NCBI GenBank assembly: GCA_947167445.1
Contig: CAMVID010000003.1
Location: 62,001-126,000 of the forward strand
From: G11 sp947167445
GTDB lineage: Bacteria; Bacillota; Clostridia; Lachnospirales; Lachnospiraceae
Direction: 5' to 3'
Length of the DNA stretch: 64,000 nt
This document shows, in pieces, positions 8,939 to 18,872 of this stretch (positions within the stretch are counted from its first letter, which is position 1; each line of letters opens with the position of its first letter). A model generated the notes under the pieces. The model saw only the letters and a list, made by a program, of their open reading frames with translations. It had not been told where the DNA came from and did not search any database. The translations under genes and the position numbers were made by a program.

Positions 8939-9935
8939 AAAAGTATCTATTATAGTTCCCGTTTATAATGTCGAAGACTATCTTATTCGATCGGTCGATT
9001 CGATCATCAATCAAACATATAAGAACCTTGAGATTATCCTTGTAGACGATGGTTCTACGGATATGTCGGGAACAATGTGCGACTCCTTTGCCGAGCAGGA
9101 TTCCAGAATAAAGGTAATACATAAGAAAAATGGCGGTCTTTCTGATGCCAGAAATGCAGGATTAGAAATAGCAACCGGCGATTATATCGGATATATCGAC
9201 AGCGATGACTGGGCTGAGCCCGATATGTTTGAACTGATGGTAACAAACTGCGAAAAGTATGGGGCGGATGTGGCAGCTTGCCGCTACAGCAGGGTTTATA
9301 GTGATATAACCATAAATGAATCAAGTGATTTGATTCTCCCAATGACAAGAGATGAGGCTCTTGAGACATATATTTGCGAGAACCTTGAACGTCCAATTTA
9401 TAACTCAGTTTGGAGTAAGCTTTTTAAGAGAGAACTTGTTATAGACTACAGGTTTCCTGTTGGCAAGAAGTCTGAGGATATAATGTACACCACCAAAGCT
9501 TTTTGCAACATGAAGTCCTGTGTATACATAGACAAAGCTCTTTACAACTATGTTTGTGATAGAGAAGGCAGCATAATGGCCGTCAAAAACGGTAAGCATA
9601 TGCTGGAGGATGAACTTCCATTCTTTAGAGAGGGAGTAGAATATATCAGGGAACATGTTTCCGAGGAGATGGGTGATAAGGCCTTTTATCATTATTGCAA
9701 GAGAATAATGCTTTACTTCCTTGATTATATGAGACAACCGGGTGGGAAGGTTTATGCCAAAGCCCTTTCAGACATCTTACAAGAGGAAAGGCAGGAGATT
9801 ATCCTGGTATATGAAGAGCCTTTTGTAAGAAGAGGCGACAGGGTTCGCATGAATTTGATGCTTAAAAACCCTAGACTTTATTACAGATTTGCTGATTTAT
9901 ACGAGAAAACAATAGTTAAGATTAAGAACAGGTAG
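8931..9935 (+). CDS. GT2 family glycosyltransferase
   Basis: Inverting GT-A glycosyltransferase, 334 aa. The N-terminus SIIVPVYNVEDYL, the VDDGSTD nucleotide-binding loop, GLSDARNAG and the metal-binding IDSDDW motif are all present within the first 100 residues. The C-terminal half is a variable acceptor region with an aromatic-rich stretch (HYCKRIMLYFLDYMRQ). No membrane helix is obvious, so it is probably peripheral. It overlaps the upstream membrane-protein gene by 8 bases and is followed after 2 bases by an ABC flippase gene. Donor sugar unknown. Confidence 0.9.
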   Translation: MDKKVSIIVPVYNVEDYLIRSVDSIINQTYKNLEIILVDDGSTDMSGTMCDSFAEQDSRIKVIHKKNGGLSDARNAGLEIATGDYIGYIDSDDWAEPDMFELMVTNCEKYGADVAACRYSRVYSDITINESSDLILPMTRDEALETYICENLERPIYNSVWSKLFKRELVIDYRFPVGKKSEDIMYTTKAFCNMKSCVYIDKALYNYVCDREGSIMAVKNGKHMLEDELPFFREGVEYIREHVSEEMGDKAFYHYCKRIMLYFLDYMRQPGGKVYAKALSDILQEERQEIILVYEEPFVRRGDRVRMNLMLKNPRLYYRFADLYEKTIVKIKNR

Positions 9936-9937
9936 AT

Positions 9938-11677
9938 ATGGATATTATTAAAGAACTAAGACATATTCTTGATAAACATCAGAAGAGAGAGATTGTAGTC
10001 CTTGGAATTATGATTTTCCTCGGAGGCATTGTTGAAACCCTTAGTGTTTCAGGATTAATCCCTATTATTGCAATTATTCTCATTCCTGAAAAATTTATGG
10101 AATACGAGATTGCGCAAAAGGCCGTGAACTTTTTGGGGATTGAGGACCTTAATGGGCTTATTTTCCCTATGCTTTTTGGCCTTATGGCGTTGTATGTATT
10201 AAAGAATCTGTATCTTTTATGGCTGGCACGTAATCAGGAGAAATTCATAGCTGATAACAGAAACATAATGATCAGTAAGGTACTTAGGCGTTTCCTTTAC
10301 AGACCTTATGAATTCTATTTGGATGCGGATATTCCTACTGTTTTCAGAATAACTGACAGTGACATTCCGCAGACCTTCAGTATGATTCTTGCTATTCTTA
10401 AGATGTCATCAGAGGTAATAGTTGCGGCATTCTTATCGGTTATGCTTTTCATAAGCGATTGGAAGCTTACAAGTTATCTGGTAGGTGTATGTCTCGTATT
10501 GACATTTATTTTGACAAAAGTAATAAAGCCGCAGATGAGCAAAATGGGCGAGAAGAACCTTGCTGTTCAGTCCAGAATTGCCAAGTGGCGTATACAGGCA
10601 ATCTATGGAATCAAGGATGTAAAGGTCCTTCACAGAGAGGATTTCTTCGCTGATAATTACGAAGAAAGCGGAAAAGTCGGAGCCAGGTATGCCAAGAACT
10701 ACGCAGTGTTAAATACAATTCCCCACCTGCTTATTGAAACAGTATTCCTGTTAAGCATCCTTGGTTATATTGCCTTTTATATCTCGATAGGCGGAGATAT
10801 TCCTTTGCTTGTCAGCAAGCTTATTGCAGTGGGTGCTGTAGCTATACGTCTTATGCCCAGTGTAAATAGGATTAATACATACATTGGTGAAGTTGCTTAC
10901 AAGAAGCCATGCCTTGATTACCTTTATGAAAACATGAAGCTCGATGAGGCATATGGTAAGCGCGAAAAGAAAGAAATAACAGGAAAGATAAATTTAAGCG
11001 ATAAGATAGAGTTAAAAAACATAACCTATTCTTATCCCAACTCCGATGTCAAAATATTTGAAAAGGCATCTATGGAGGTTCCTGCATTTAAATCAGTGGG
11101 AATTATGGGAAGTTCGGGAGCAGGTAAGTCTACTCTTGTCGATATTCTGCTTGGACTCTTATCTGTCAAAGAAGGACAGATTCTCTGCGACGGTGTCAAT
11201 ATATTTGATTATTACGAGGAGTGGCTTTCCCATATTGGTTACATTCCTCAAAGCATTTATCTGGTGGATGAGTCCATCAGGGATAATATCGCGTTTGGTA
11301 TAGATCAGAAGGAGATTTCTGATGATAGAATTTGGGATGTTCTTGAAGAAGCCCAGTTAAAAGAGTTTGTTAAATCTCTTCCGGAAGGACTTGATACCAA
11401 GGTTGGTGACAGAGGCGTAAGGCTTTCAGGCGGACAGAGACAGCGTATCGGTATAGCGAGAGCACTATATCATAACCCTGATATCCTTGTTTTTGACGAG
11501 GCAACTTCTGCACTGGATAACGAGACAGAGGCAGCGCTTATGGAGGCTATCAACAACTTCCACGGAAGAAAGACTATGGTTATCATTGCCCACAGACTTA
11601 ATACTATAAAGCAGTGTGATATTGTCTATAAAGTTATTGACGGAAGAATAGAAAGAACAACGCTCGAGGAGGCGTAA
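9938..11677 (+). CDS. ABC flippase, fused permease-ATPase (PglK/MsbA-like)
   Basis: Half-transporter with six N-terminal membrane helices (roughly residues 20-310) and a C-terminal nucleotide-binding domain. Walker A is GSSGAGKST near residue 390, the ABC signature is LSGGQRQRIG, Walker B is ILVFDEATSALD and the switch His lies in IIAHRL. The overall plan and the N-terminal KRE-x4-GIMIFLGGIVETLSV region resemble PglK, which flips undecaprenyl-PP oligosaccharides outward. At 579 aa it is full length. A second protein of the same type is encoded at 26921, so this locus has two candidate lipid-linked-sugar flippases and no Wzx visible in the window. Confidence 0.88.
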   Translation: MDIIKELRHILDKHQKREIVVLGIMIFLGGIVETLSVSGLIPIIAIILIPEKFMEYEIAQKAVNFLGIEDLNGLIFPMLFGLMALYVLKNLYLLWLARNQEKFIADNRNIMISKVLRRFLYRPYEFYLDADIPTVFRITDSDIPQTFSMILAILKMSSEVIVAAFLSVMLFISDWKLTSYLVGVCLVLTFILTKVIKPQMSKMGEKNLAVQSRIAKWRIQAIYGIKDVKVLHREDFFADNYEESGKVGARYAKNYAVLNTIPHLLIETVFLLSILGYIAFYISIGGDIPLLVSKLIAVGAVAIRLMPSVNRINTYIGEVAYKKPCLDYLYENMKLDEAYGKREKKEITGKINLSDKIELKNITYSYPNSDVKIFEKASMEVPAFKSVGIMGSSGAGKSTLVDILLGLLSVKEGQILCDGVNIFDYYEEWLSHIGYIPQSIYLVDESIRDNIAFGIDQKEISDDRIWDVLEEAQLKEFVKSLPEGLDTKVGDRGVRLSGGQRQRIGIARALYHNPDILVFDEATSALDNETEAALMEAINNFHGRKTMVIIAHRLNTIKQCDIVYKVIDGRIERTTLEEA

Positions 11678-14172
11678 TGAAAAGGAACGGCTTTATTTTA
11701 GCCATATGTGCTGTTTTGGCTATCATTTTTGTTTGGTATACATGGATATACGAAGGCTTCAGGTACTCTTACACAGAGGAAGAAGCCTTGGTTTATGATA
11801 GCTGGGAAGCAGATGAAATGTACGCAGATTTCGAGGCACATCAGACATTTATTGCCAAAGAAAGATATTTAAAAGGTACAGCTTTTTTCCTCATCAATCT
11901 GCCCGATGACAGAAGGGGAACCTTCAACGTTGAACTAAAAGACAAAGATGGAAACAGTATCGCAACTTCCAGTTTTGACGTTTCAGAGTGGGAGGTTGAC
12001 ACATGGGAATGGCTTGACTTTGATGAACGGGTAACTCCCGGAAAAGAGTATGAATTTGTTATTACCCTTTCGGATTATAGCGGGAAGGTTATACCGTTTC
12101 TTTTGCGCGTTTCAAACAGTGATTCAGATATCTATACATGGTATCAGAATGATGGATACGAGGGAAATGACCAAAGTGCGGCCATGAGATTCAGATATGC
12201 AATCCCTGCACCGGGGTATGAGAAGTTTGCTTATACATTGCTCATGGGTGTCCTGATTCTTGTAGTCTTATCTGCTTTTGGTATTATTACTGTTTCTGAA
12301 TTAATTAAAAAAATCGTGGCAGGGGCCTCCCTGGCAGGTCTCTTTGTTCTATATATTCCTAACATTGCTTACAAGTTAAAGTATATAAATTTGGATGATT
12401 CCTGGAGATATTTCCTTAATGTGGCCAACCCTAAAGGTTATATTTTTGGAAAGGATATTATTTTTACCTATGGTCCATTGGGATATCTTTGCTATATGAT
12501 GAACCTTCCCGAGAATAAAGCCTATTTTATTGCAGGGGTAATCATTTGGTCAGTTATAATTGCCTCTTTTGTATATCTGTTGATTAAGTTATTTATGATT
12601 CACAGGGATGGCAGACTTTCGGGACTGTCACTTGCTTTATCATTTATCCTGGCTTTTTCCTCATACAAGGTTTTGGAGAGAGATAACTTTCTGCTTTATC
12701 TTGTCATTTTATCAGTGACAGTTTATGAGATTATTTCCGAATACAAGCCAAAGACGCCATTGCTACTGTATTTTATTCCCAATGGGATTCTTGTAGTAAT
12801 GTTTTTTGCCAAGTTCTCCACTTCTTCAAGTGCTTTTGCATTTATGCTTTTGTATGTGTTGTATAAGGGTATTCTGACGAAAGAGTGGAAAGGTGTATTC
12901 TTGTTTGCTCCGGCGATAATTCTTATGCCGATTGCATACCTGATTTATAATCCTTCGATTAGCGAGTTGTGTGCATATGTGTCCGGCTTTATGAAGCATT
13001 CAAATGACTGGATGGAATCATGGCAGTATGACGTAACGGTTCAGGGTACGGAGTTGCTGGCACTTATTGTCATTATGGTGTTATATGTCGTTCTTGTTGT
13101 TCTTGCCATAGTGCGTGATTATAGAACCGCAGGAATTATGGTGGCTTTATGCTCATCAATGTTTTTTGTATATAAATATGCGACGACTAGGCATGGCTTA
13201 CCTTGTGGTATATGGCTCTTTGGAATGATGTATTCCGTTATTCCTCTGGCGGTGAAGCCATCAAATGACGCGGGCGAAGCGAAGTTTGGAAAACAGTTCT
13301 TTATCCCTCTGTGTGCATGCATGATTGTTACAGGACTCTTTGAAGCTAATGTTATGCACAATAGTTTCGATAATTTGTCGACCACGTTAAAAGAGAAGGT
13401 TCATAACTGGACGCATCTTTCTGAGACAGGATTGGAAGAGACTGTTTATGAGTCATGCTGGGAAATTCCTGATGGAGTGTTACAGGCTATAGGAGATAAC
13501 ACAGTTTGTGTATATCCATATAGAGTCGCTCTGGATGCTGTATACCCGCAGCTAAATATAGTTTATTATCCAACAGGAACCAACGGAGAGGCTTCGGAGT
13601 GGTCAGACAGAATGGTGGCTGACTGGTATGCTTCTGAGAAGGGTTCAGAATACATCATACTTGATGATGAAACAGTGGACGGACATATCAAGTATTTGGA
13701 GAATCCTCTTACCTGGAGAGCAATCGAAGCCAATTATTCGCTGATAGGACGAGACGGAGACCATTGTATCCTTAAGAAGAATGATCAAATTGGAAGATAT
13801 GAGAGAGATATAAACTTGATTAAATCGGAAGAGTATACTTTCTCAGACACCCTTACGCCTCCTAGCGGTGCCGAATATGTTAAAATATATGTGGATTATT
13901 CTTTGTTAGGTAAAATAAAGAAATTCTTCTACCATGTTGGAACTTTACATATGGATTTGGGATATGATGACGGTACCGGCATATCAGGAAGGATTATCAA
14001 AGGGAACCTCCCTACAGGTTTTGAACTTTGCGAGTATCCACAGAACACTGATGAGTTTGTTCAGTACATGATTGATAAACAGGGAAAGAAAATAGAATCA
14101 ATCAGAATCTTTGGGCCCGGAATAGAGGACCTTAGCGATAAAATTACAGTTGAATGGTATTCCTTTGAATAA
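11677..14172 (+). CDS. Large membrane protein with extracytoplasmic domains, unknown function
   Basis: 831 residues, no family recognised. Layout: one membrane helix at residues 5-22, then a soluble beta-rich region at about 30-180 (regular strands around GTFNVELKDKDGNSI and KEYEFVITLSDYSGK). About ten membrane helices follow at 187-550, then a long soluble C-terminal domain at 555-831 likely facing the same side as the N-terminal domain. The DDSWRYFLNVANPKGYIFGKD loop after the third helix has acidic residues as in GT-C enzymes. TAATG coupling joins it to the ABC gene (A of the ATG is the last base of TAA). Candidate roles are a GT-C glycosyltransferase with carbohydrate-binding lobes or a polymerase-like factor; I cannot decide. 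Confidence 0.75.
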   Translation: MKRNGFILAICAVLAIIFVWYTWIYEGFRYSYTEEEALVYDSWEADEMYADFEAHQTFIAKERYLKGTAFFLINLPDDRRGTFNVELKDKDGNSIATSSFDVSEWEVDTWEWLDFDERVTPGKEYEFVITLSDYSGKVIPFLLRVSNSDSDIYTWYQNDGYEGNDQSAAMRFRYAIPAPGYEKFAYTLLMGVLILVVLSAFGIITVSELIKKIVAGASLAGLFVLYIPNIAYKLKYINLDDSWRYFLNVANPKGYIFGKDIIFTYGPLGYLCYMMNLPENKAYFIAGVIIWSVIIASFVYLLIKLFMIHRDGRLSGLSLALSFILAFSSYKVLERDNFLLYLVILSVTVYEIISEYKPKTPLLLYFIPNGILVVMFFAKFSTSSSAFAFMLLYVLYKGILTKEWKGVFLFAPAIILMPIAYLIYNPSISELCAYVSGFMKHSNDWMESWQYDVTVQGTELLALIVIMVLYVVLVVLAIVRDYRTAGIMVALCSSMFFVYKYATTRHGLPCGIWLFGMMYSVIPLAVKPSNDAGEAKFGKQFFIPLCACMIVTGLFEANVMHNSFDNLSTTLKEKVHNWTHLSETGLEETVYESCWEIPDGVLQAIGDNTVCVYPYRVALDAVYPQLNIVYYPTGTNGEASEWSDRMVADWYASEKGSEYIILDDETVDGHIKYLENPLTWRAIEANYSLIGRDGDHCILKKNDQIGRYERDINLIKSEEYTFSDTLTPPSGAEYVKIYVDYSLLGKIKKFFYHVGTLHMDLGYDDGTGISGRIIKGNLPTGFELCEYPQNTDEFVQYMIDKQGKKIESIRIFGPGIEDLSDKITVEWYSFE

Positions 14173-14187
14173 GGCAGTGTAAGAAAA

Positions 14188-15204
14188 TTGAACATTATCG
14201 GCACAAGAATAAAAAAAGGACAGGGCCTTGGAAACAGGCTGTTTGTCTATATATCAACAAGAGCCATTGCAAGGAAAAAGGGGTTTGACTTCTCTATACT
14301 TGATTCCGAAATATTGGAAAACGGAGTCCCTTTTCTAAACCTTGACTATGGCGTGAGCGCTCCGGAGGACATTTGGAATTACACCTACGTGGAAAAGGGT
14401 GAAAGACTTTTTTGCGGTAACTCCGGGCACGACATTCAACACGGGGCGGATGTCTCAGGGTATGATAAAGACATATGGGATGTTGAATCCGGGACGATTC
14501 TTGACGGTATCCTCCAGGCGCCTGAATACTTTGATGAGTATAAGAATGATATAAAAGAGTGGCTTTCGGTTAAACCGGAATATGAATGCTATGATTACTC
14601 ATTGGATGACCTTTGCATTATCAATATAAGAGGTGGAGAATATGCAGATTCACCGGAACTATTCCTAAGAAGAAAATATTGGCTTGACGCCATGAATAAC
14701 ATGCGCCAAATCAGGCAAGACATGCGATTTATGGTTGTTACCGATGATGTAGATGCAGCAAGGCGAATACTCCCGGAAGTTGAAGCATATCACTTCGATG
14801 TTTGTAAAGACTATGTTACTGTTAAGAACGCAAAGTACCTGATTATATCAAATTCGTCTTTTGCGTTCTTTCCTGCATATACAAGTACTACGGCAAGAAT
14901 GATTATCGCCCCCAAGTATTGGGCAAGACACAATGTCTCTGATGGATATTGGAGCTGTGAGCAGAACATCTATGAAGGATTCATGTATCAGGATCGAAAG
15001 GGTACTCTCTTTACCGCTAAAGAATGCAAGGATCAGCTTGAATCATACAAAAAAAAATCCGTGAAATATAGGAGAATAAACAAGCCATTATCCGGCATCA
15101 ATAAGATGCTTGCTGAAATTAATTCGAAGAGAATAAGGATGAATTATTGGCTTGGCAGAGCAATCCGCTCAGCAAAGAGAAGATTCACAGGAAAGACAGC
15201 ATAG
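14188..15204 (+). CDS. GT11-like (alpha-1,2-fucosyltransferase-like) glycosyltransferase
   Basis: 338 aa protein with the three landmarks of GT11-type GT-B enzymes. They are a glycine loop near the N-terminus (GQGLGNRLFVY), a central INIRGGEY in the position of the family HxRxGDY motif, and ISNSSFAFFPAYTST near residue 225 in the position of ISNSTFSWWAA. The start is TTG 14188, since no ATG lies nearby and the first beta strand begins at once. AAGGCAG upstream is a weak ribosome site. The basic C-terminal tail is unusual and may contact the membrane. Fucose as donor is not supported by any GDP-fucose gene nearby, so the donor is left open. Confidence 0.72.
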   Translation: MNIIGTRIKKGQGLGNRLFVYISTRAIARKKGFDFSILDSEILENGVPFLNLDYGVSAPEDIWNYTYVEKGERLFCGNSGHDIQHGADVSGYDKDIWDVESGTILDGILQAPEYFDEYKNDIKEWLSVKPEYECYDYSLDDLCIINIRGGEYADSPELFLRRKYWLDAMNNMRQIRQDMRFMVVTDDVDAARRILPEVEAYHFDVCKDYVTVKNAKYLIISNSSFAFFPAYTSTTARMIIAPKYWARHNVSDGYWSCEQNIYEGFMYQDRKGTLFTAKECKDQLESYKKKSVKYRRINKPLSGINKMLAEINSKRIRMNYWLGRAIRSAKRRFTGKTA

Positions 15205-15206
15205 AT

Positions 15207-15884
15207 ATGGAATATAAAAACGGAAAACTTCAATTACCTAATGTCACATTGGTGGCTGTTACAAGTGTAAAGGTAAGAGAAACAATAAAAGCTTTGGAAT
15301 ACAGCATGAAGGATATTGACTTTGGGGATGTGACCTTAATCACTCACAGAAAGCCATTCTTCCTTCCTAAGACCATTAAATATCAGCATATTAACAAGCT
15401 TAAGAATATAGATGACTTTAATTACACTATGGTCTATGAACTTGGACCTTACATACACACGGATTTCATCCTGCTTGTTCATTATGATGGTTTCGTTGTT
15501 AATCCCAAATCATGGAGAGATGAGTTTTTGGATTATGACTATATAGGTTCACCTTGGCCTATGCCTAAGGATGATTTCTCGTACAGGGATATAAATGGTG
15601 AGATACAAAGAGTTGGAAACTCAGTCTCCATAAGAAGCAAGAGATTGCTTGAATTTCCCAAGAAATCGAATATGAAGTGGGAGGCTGATCACGGCTTCTT
15701 TCATGAAGATGGTTTTATCTGTGTAAAGAACCATCATTTGTTTGAGGCAGCAGGAATGAAGATAGCACCCTTGGATGTTGCAAAATATTTTGGAAGAGAG
15801 CATCCGATTCCTGAAAATGAGAATTTAGACCCATTCATTTTCCACAAGTGGTATGGACCAAACAAAGATTATCCACAATTCTAA
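15207..15884 (+). CDS. DUF5672 family protein, probable glycosyltransferase
   Basis: 225 residues when read from ATG 15207, which follows the TAG of the previous gene by 2 bases. The core motifs YDYIGSPWPMP, a VGNSVSIRSKRLLEF stretch (usual form VGNGGFSLRS) and the HEDGFIC segment match DUF5672 proteins, which occur in polysaccharide loci and are believed to be GT-A-type transferases. The N-terminal strand VTLVAVTSVKVRET and LVHYDGFVV fit a nucleotide-sugar fold. An upstream extension to 15147 lies inside the preceding gene and has no support. Function is by family association only. Confidence 0.75.
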   Translation: MEYKNGKLQLPNVTLVAVTSVKVRETIKALEYSMKDIDFGDVTLITHRKPFFLPKTIKYQHINKLKNIDDFNYTMVYELGPYIHTDFILLVHYDGFVVNPKSWRDEFLDYDYIGSPWPMPKDDFSYRDINGEIQRVGNSVSIRSKRLLEFPKKSNMKWEADHGFFHEDGFICVKNHHLFEAAGMKIAPLDVAKYFGREHPIPENENLDPFIFHKWYGPNKDYPQF

Positions 15885-15893
15885 GGAGATTGC

Positions 15894-17153
15894 ATGAGCA
15901 GATATATCTGGGACTATATGGATGAAATTCATATAGATCAATTTAAGAATGCAGACAAGAGCTACAGGGTAGAGAAGGAATTAGAGGCTCCATCCTATAG
16001 GCGAGCTACTATTCTTCCCTATAAAACCACCGAAGATCCCGGCAAGGGCCTTGGCGGCATCCTGGATATAGATGGCAAGTGGATTCCTGAGAGCGGCCAG
16101 CACATTGTGGGTGCAGATGTTATTGACGGTTATTCTGTGGATGAAGTAGAAGAATCCGACTTGGAGGTTGTATGGTTTGGGTATTATCACAATCACTGGG
16201 GGCATTTCCTCACAGAAATGATTTCCAGATGCTGGTATTTACTCAAGCATAATCCTGTGGAAGAGGACTTCTATGTCGCCTATGCAATAAAAACCGACAC
16301 TTGTAGTGTGGGACTACAGGGAACCTTCAAGGAATTTCTTAATATCCTAGGGGTGCCGGACGATAGAATACTGTTGGTCAGTAAACCAACGAAATATAAT
16401 GAGATTAATCTTCCCGATATATCCTGCGTGGCGGGTCAATGGTATACGGATAAGTATACAGCCATTTTCGACAAGATGATTTCCGAATGCCAAGGAGAAG
16501 GCTACGAAAAGGTGTATTTGACCAGACTTAAGGGCAAAGGCCTTGCCTCGACTCAAATAGGTGAGAAGGCACTAATGAAAACCTTTAGAGAAAATGGATA
16601 CAAGGTTATTGCGCCTGAAACACTGTCCCTCAAAGAACAAATTAACATCTTTTCATCTGCCAAGGAAATGGTGGTTGTGGAAGGAACTTTGACACATAAT
16701 GTACTATTCTGCCGAAATGGGATTGATTTTACTGTCTTAAACAGAGACATGGGTAACAATGCTTACCAACCTTTGATAAACGATGCTAAGAAGGTAAATA
16801 TCACTTATGTTGATAGTCATTTGGCATTCTTCCCGACATTTGCCGGTGGGCCATTCCTGTTTTATTTTAGCGACAACTTCCGACGCTATTGCAAGGATAA
16901 AGGGCTTGTTTGCGATAAGTATGCTGAAGGCAAAATAAGGCTGCACATTAAGATAATGTGGTACTTTGTAATGTACCTTCAGAACATGACTACTGAAACA
17001 ATAGACAGGTGGAGTTTGGAAGATAAATACAATGAGGGAATGATGTCCCGATACAGATTTTACCGTGCCAAACTTAAAGACTATGATTCTCCCATTGAGA
17101 GAAAGATGAGAAACGGGTTATCAAGAGTAACAAAGAAAATATTTGGATTATAG
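15894..17153 (+). CDS. GT61 (DUF563) family glycosyltransferase
   Basis: 419 residues. The family core is easy to see: HNHWGHFLTEMISRCWYL near residue 100, KVYLTRLKGKG near residue 205, and EMVVVEGTLTHNVLFCRNG near residue 260. These correspond to the HxxxHF, xLxRxxxRx and EGxxHx elements of DUF563/GT61. The C-terminal hydrophobic stretch (IKIMWYFVMYLQNM) could dip into the membrane. The start has AAGGAG 5 bases upstream. It sits in a run of unrelated glycosyltransferase families (14188-18872), which suggests a branched or highly varied repeat unit. Sugar specificity unknown. Confidence 0.82.
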   Translation: MSRYIWDYMDEIHIDQFKNADKSYRVEKELEAPSYRRATILPYKTTEDPGKGLGGILDIDGKWIPESGQHIVGADVIDGYSVDEVEESDLEVVWFGYYHNHWGHFLTEMISRCWYLLKHNPVEEDFYVAYAIKTDTCSVGLQGTFKEFLNILGVPDDRILLVSKPTKYNEINLPDISCVAGQWYTDKYTAIFDKMISECQGEGYEKVYLTRLKGKGLASTQIGEKALMKTFRENGYKVIAPETLSLKEQINIFSSAKEMVVVEGTLTHNVLFCRNGIDFTVLNRDMGNNAYQPLINDAKKVNITYVDSHLAFFPTFAGGPFLFYFSDNFRRYCKDKGLVCDKYAEGKIRLHIKIMWYFVMYLQNMTTETIDRWSLEDKYNEGMMSRYRFYRAKLKDYDSPIERKMRNGLSRVTKKIFGL

Positions 17154-17163
17154 AGGGTAATAA

Positions 17164-18021
17164 ATGGTATACGACAGCTTTCAGTTCTTTAATGAACTAG
17201 ACATACTTAAACTTAGAATGAATGTCTTAAATGACGTGGTTGATTACTTTGTTATAAGTGAATCAACAGTAACATTCTCGGGGGACCCTAAACCTCTTTA
17301 TTACAACGAAAATAAGGAGATGTTTAAGGAGTTTGAACATAAGATTATCCATAATATCGTGGATGACACTCCGATGGATTGCAACGCATTCATGAGAGAT
17401 CATCATCAGAAATGTGCCGTTGCAAGGGGACTAAAAGATTGTAAGCCTGATGACATAATTATATTTAGCGATGTGGACGAGATTCCAAATCCCGATACAT
17501 TAAAAGAGCTTCTCCCCAAGGTAGAGGATGGAAAGATTTATATGCTGGCTCAGCGACTTTTCTATTGCTATCTGGACATGGAGGAAGTATCAGGGAACCT
17601 TCTCTCGGTTACCGGTGAGTTTGATGATGTAGAGAAGAAGCAGTGGCTTGGCACAAAGGTTTGCAGATACAGTGTGCTCGATAGCTACACCACTGAGGAA
17701 TTAAGGAACAAAGAACAGAAGGCAATTGGCGTGAGAGTTCCTAATGGTGGATGGCACTTCAGCTACATGGGTGGTGGAAAGAAGCAGTCCACCGCTGACA
17801 GAGTAAAATATAAGATTAAGTCTGCAGCTCATCAGGAATATAACAACAGACATATTCTTTGGAATGTAAGGAAGAATATCAAGAATATGCAGGATATCTT
17901 TGGCAGAGATTCCAAACTGCAGCTTGTAGATATAGATGAGACATATCCTAAGTATTTAAGAGACCATTTGGATGAGTATAAGTATTTGCTCTACCCGAAG
18001 AAGAAGGGCTTATTTAGATGA
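17164..18021 (+). CDS. GT17 family glycosyltransferase
   Basis: 285 aa protein resembling the GT17 (MGAT3-like beta-1,4-N-acetylglucosaminyltransferase) family. The N-terminus YDSFQFFNELDILKLRMNVL and the acidic DDIIIFSDVDEIPNP motif near residue 100 are characteristic. GGWHFSYMGGGKK near residue 195 corresponds to the family's GWHxSxxGG element. In bacteria these proteins are common in EPS loci but few are characterised. GGGTAATAA precedes the ATG. The stop overlaps the next start by 4 bases (ATGA). GlcNAc transfer is a family-level possibility only. Confidence 0.85.
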   Translation: MVYDSFQFFNELDILKLRMNVLNDVVDYFVISESTVTFSGDPKPLYYNENKEMFKEFEHKIIHNIVDDTPMDCNAFMRDHHQKCAVARGLKDCKPDDIIIFSDVDEIPNPDTLKELLPKVEDGKIYMLAQRLFYCYLDMEEVSGNLLSVTGEFDDVEKKQWLGTKVCRYSVLDSYTTEELRNKEQKAIGVRVPNGGWHFSYMGGGKKQSTADRVKYKIKSAAHQEYNNRHILWNVRKNIKNMQDIFGRDSKLQLVDIDETYPKYLRDHLDEYKYLLYPKKKGLFR

Positions 18022-18872
18022 GTAAAGTCTCCATATGCATACCGGCATATAATAATGGATATGGAGTAAAGAGACTCCTTGAATCCATTAAGAATCAAAC
18101 TTACAAAGACTGTGAAGTGATTCTTACAGACGACTCCACCACTGATGATGTGCGAAAAGCAGTGGATGAATCGGGAGTCGTGGTTAACTATACGAAAAAT
18201 GAGACAAGAGATGGCTCAACAGTCAATTGGAACAAGGCTATTGATAAGGCATCAGGTGATTATATTAAGATAATGCACCATGACGATTGGTTTACCGATT
18301 CAGATTCTCTTGCTAAGATGGTCAGGCTTTTGGATGAAAATCCCGAAGCCATTTTGGCGTTTTCAGGGACAATGCAAGCAGGAACTGAAAACACATATTC
18401 AAGACACATTAAGAAGGAAGATGCTGAGCTTATTAGGAGGGATTGGAGAAATCTTTATTTGGGGAACACCATAGGAGCTCCAAGTTCAGTAATTCACAGA
18501 AGGACAGATAAAAGATACGACACAAATCTTAAGTGGCTGGTGGATTCAGAGTTCTATTTGCAGCTTCTTGATGGTAATAAGCCATTTGTTTACACAGAAG
18601 AACCTTTGATTTCAATAGGTGTAGGGGACGAACAGATTACTAACAACTGCATCAGTGATTCTGAAGTCAATATACGTGAATACAAGTATGTCTATGCCAA
18701 ACATAGTTTGATGGGTATAGAAACATACAAAGATAAGCTTGAAAGCATATTTATAGATTATGATGCGAAACTTAGAGATATTAAGGGAACAGACATCTCA
18801 GTTATGAGATTTGCAAAGGATAAGATAAATAAGTTTTTCGGGAAAGTAAGGTATAAACTTCATGTTATTTAA
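18018..18872 (+). CDS. GT2 family glycosyltransferase
   Basis: 284 residues, GT-A fold. SICIPAYNNGYGVKRLLESI begins the protein; LTDDSTTDD and the metal-site motif MHHDDWF are in the usual places. The DDSTTDD loop replaces the more common DDGSxD. C-terminal region carries a WLVDSEFYLQLL acceptor-site helix and a basic end. Coupled to the upstream GT17 gene through ATGA and overlapped by 11 bases with the MBOAT gene downstream. A cytoplasmic transferase of unknown donor. Confidence 0.88.
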   Translation: MSKVSICIPAYNNGYGVKRLLESIKNQTYKDCEVILTDDSTTDDVRKAVDESGVVVNYTKNETRDGSTVNWNKAIDKASGDYIKIMHHDDWFTDSDSLAKMVRLLDENPEAILAFSGTMQAGTENTYSRHIKKEDAELIRRDWRNLYLGNTIGAPSSVIHRRTDKRYDTNLKWLVDSEFYLQLLDGNKPFVYTEEPLISIGVGDEQITNNCISDSEVNIREYKYVYAKHSLMGIETYKDKLESIFIDYDAKLRDIKGTDISVMRFAKDKINKFFGKVRYKLHVI

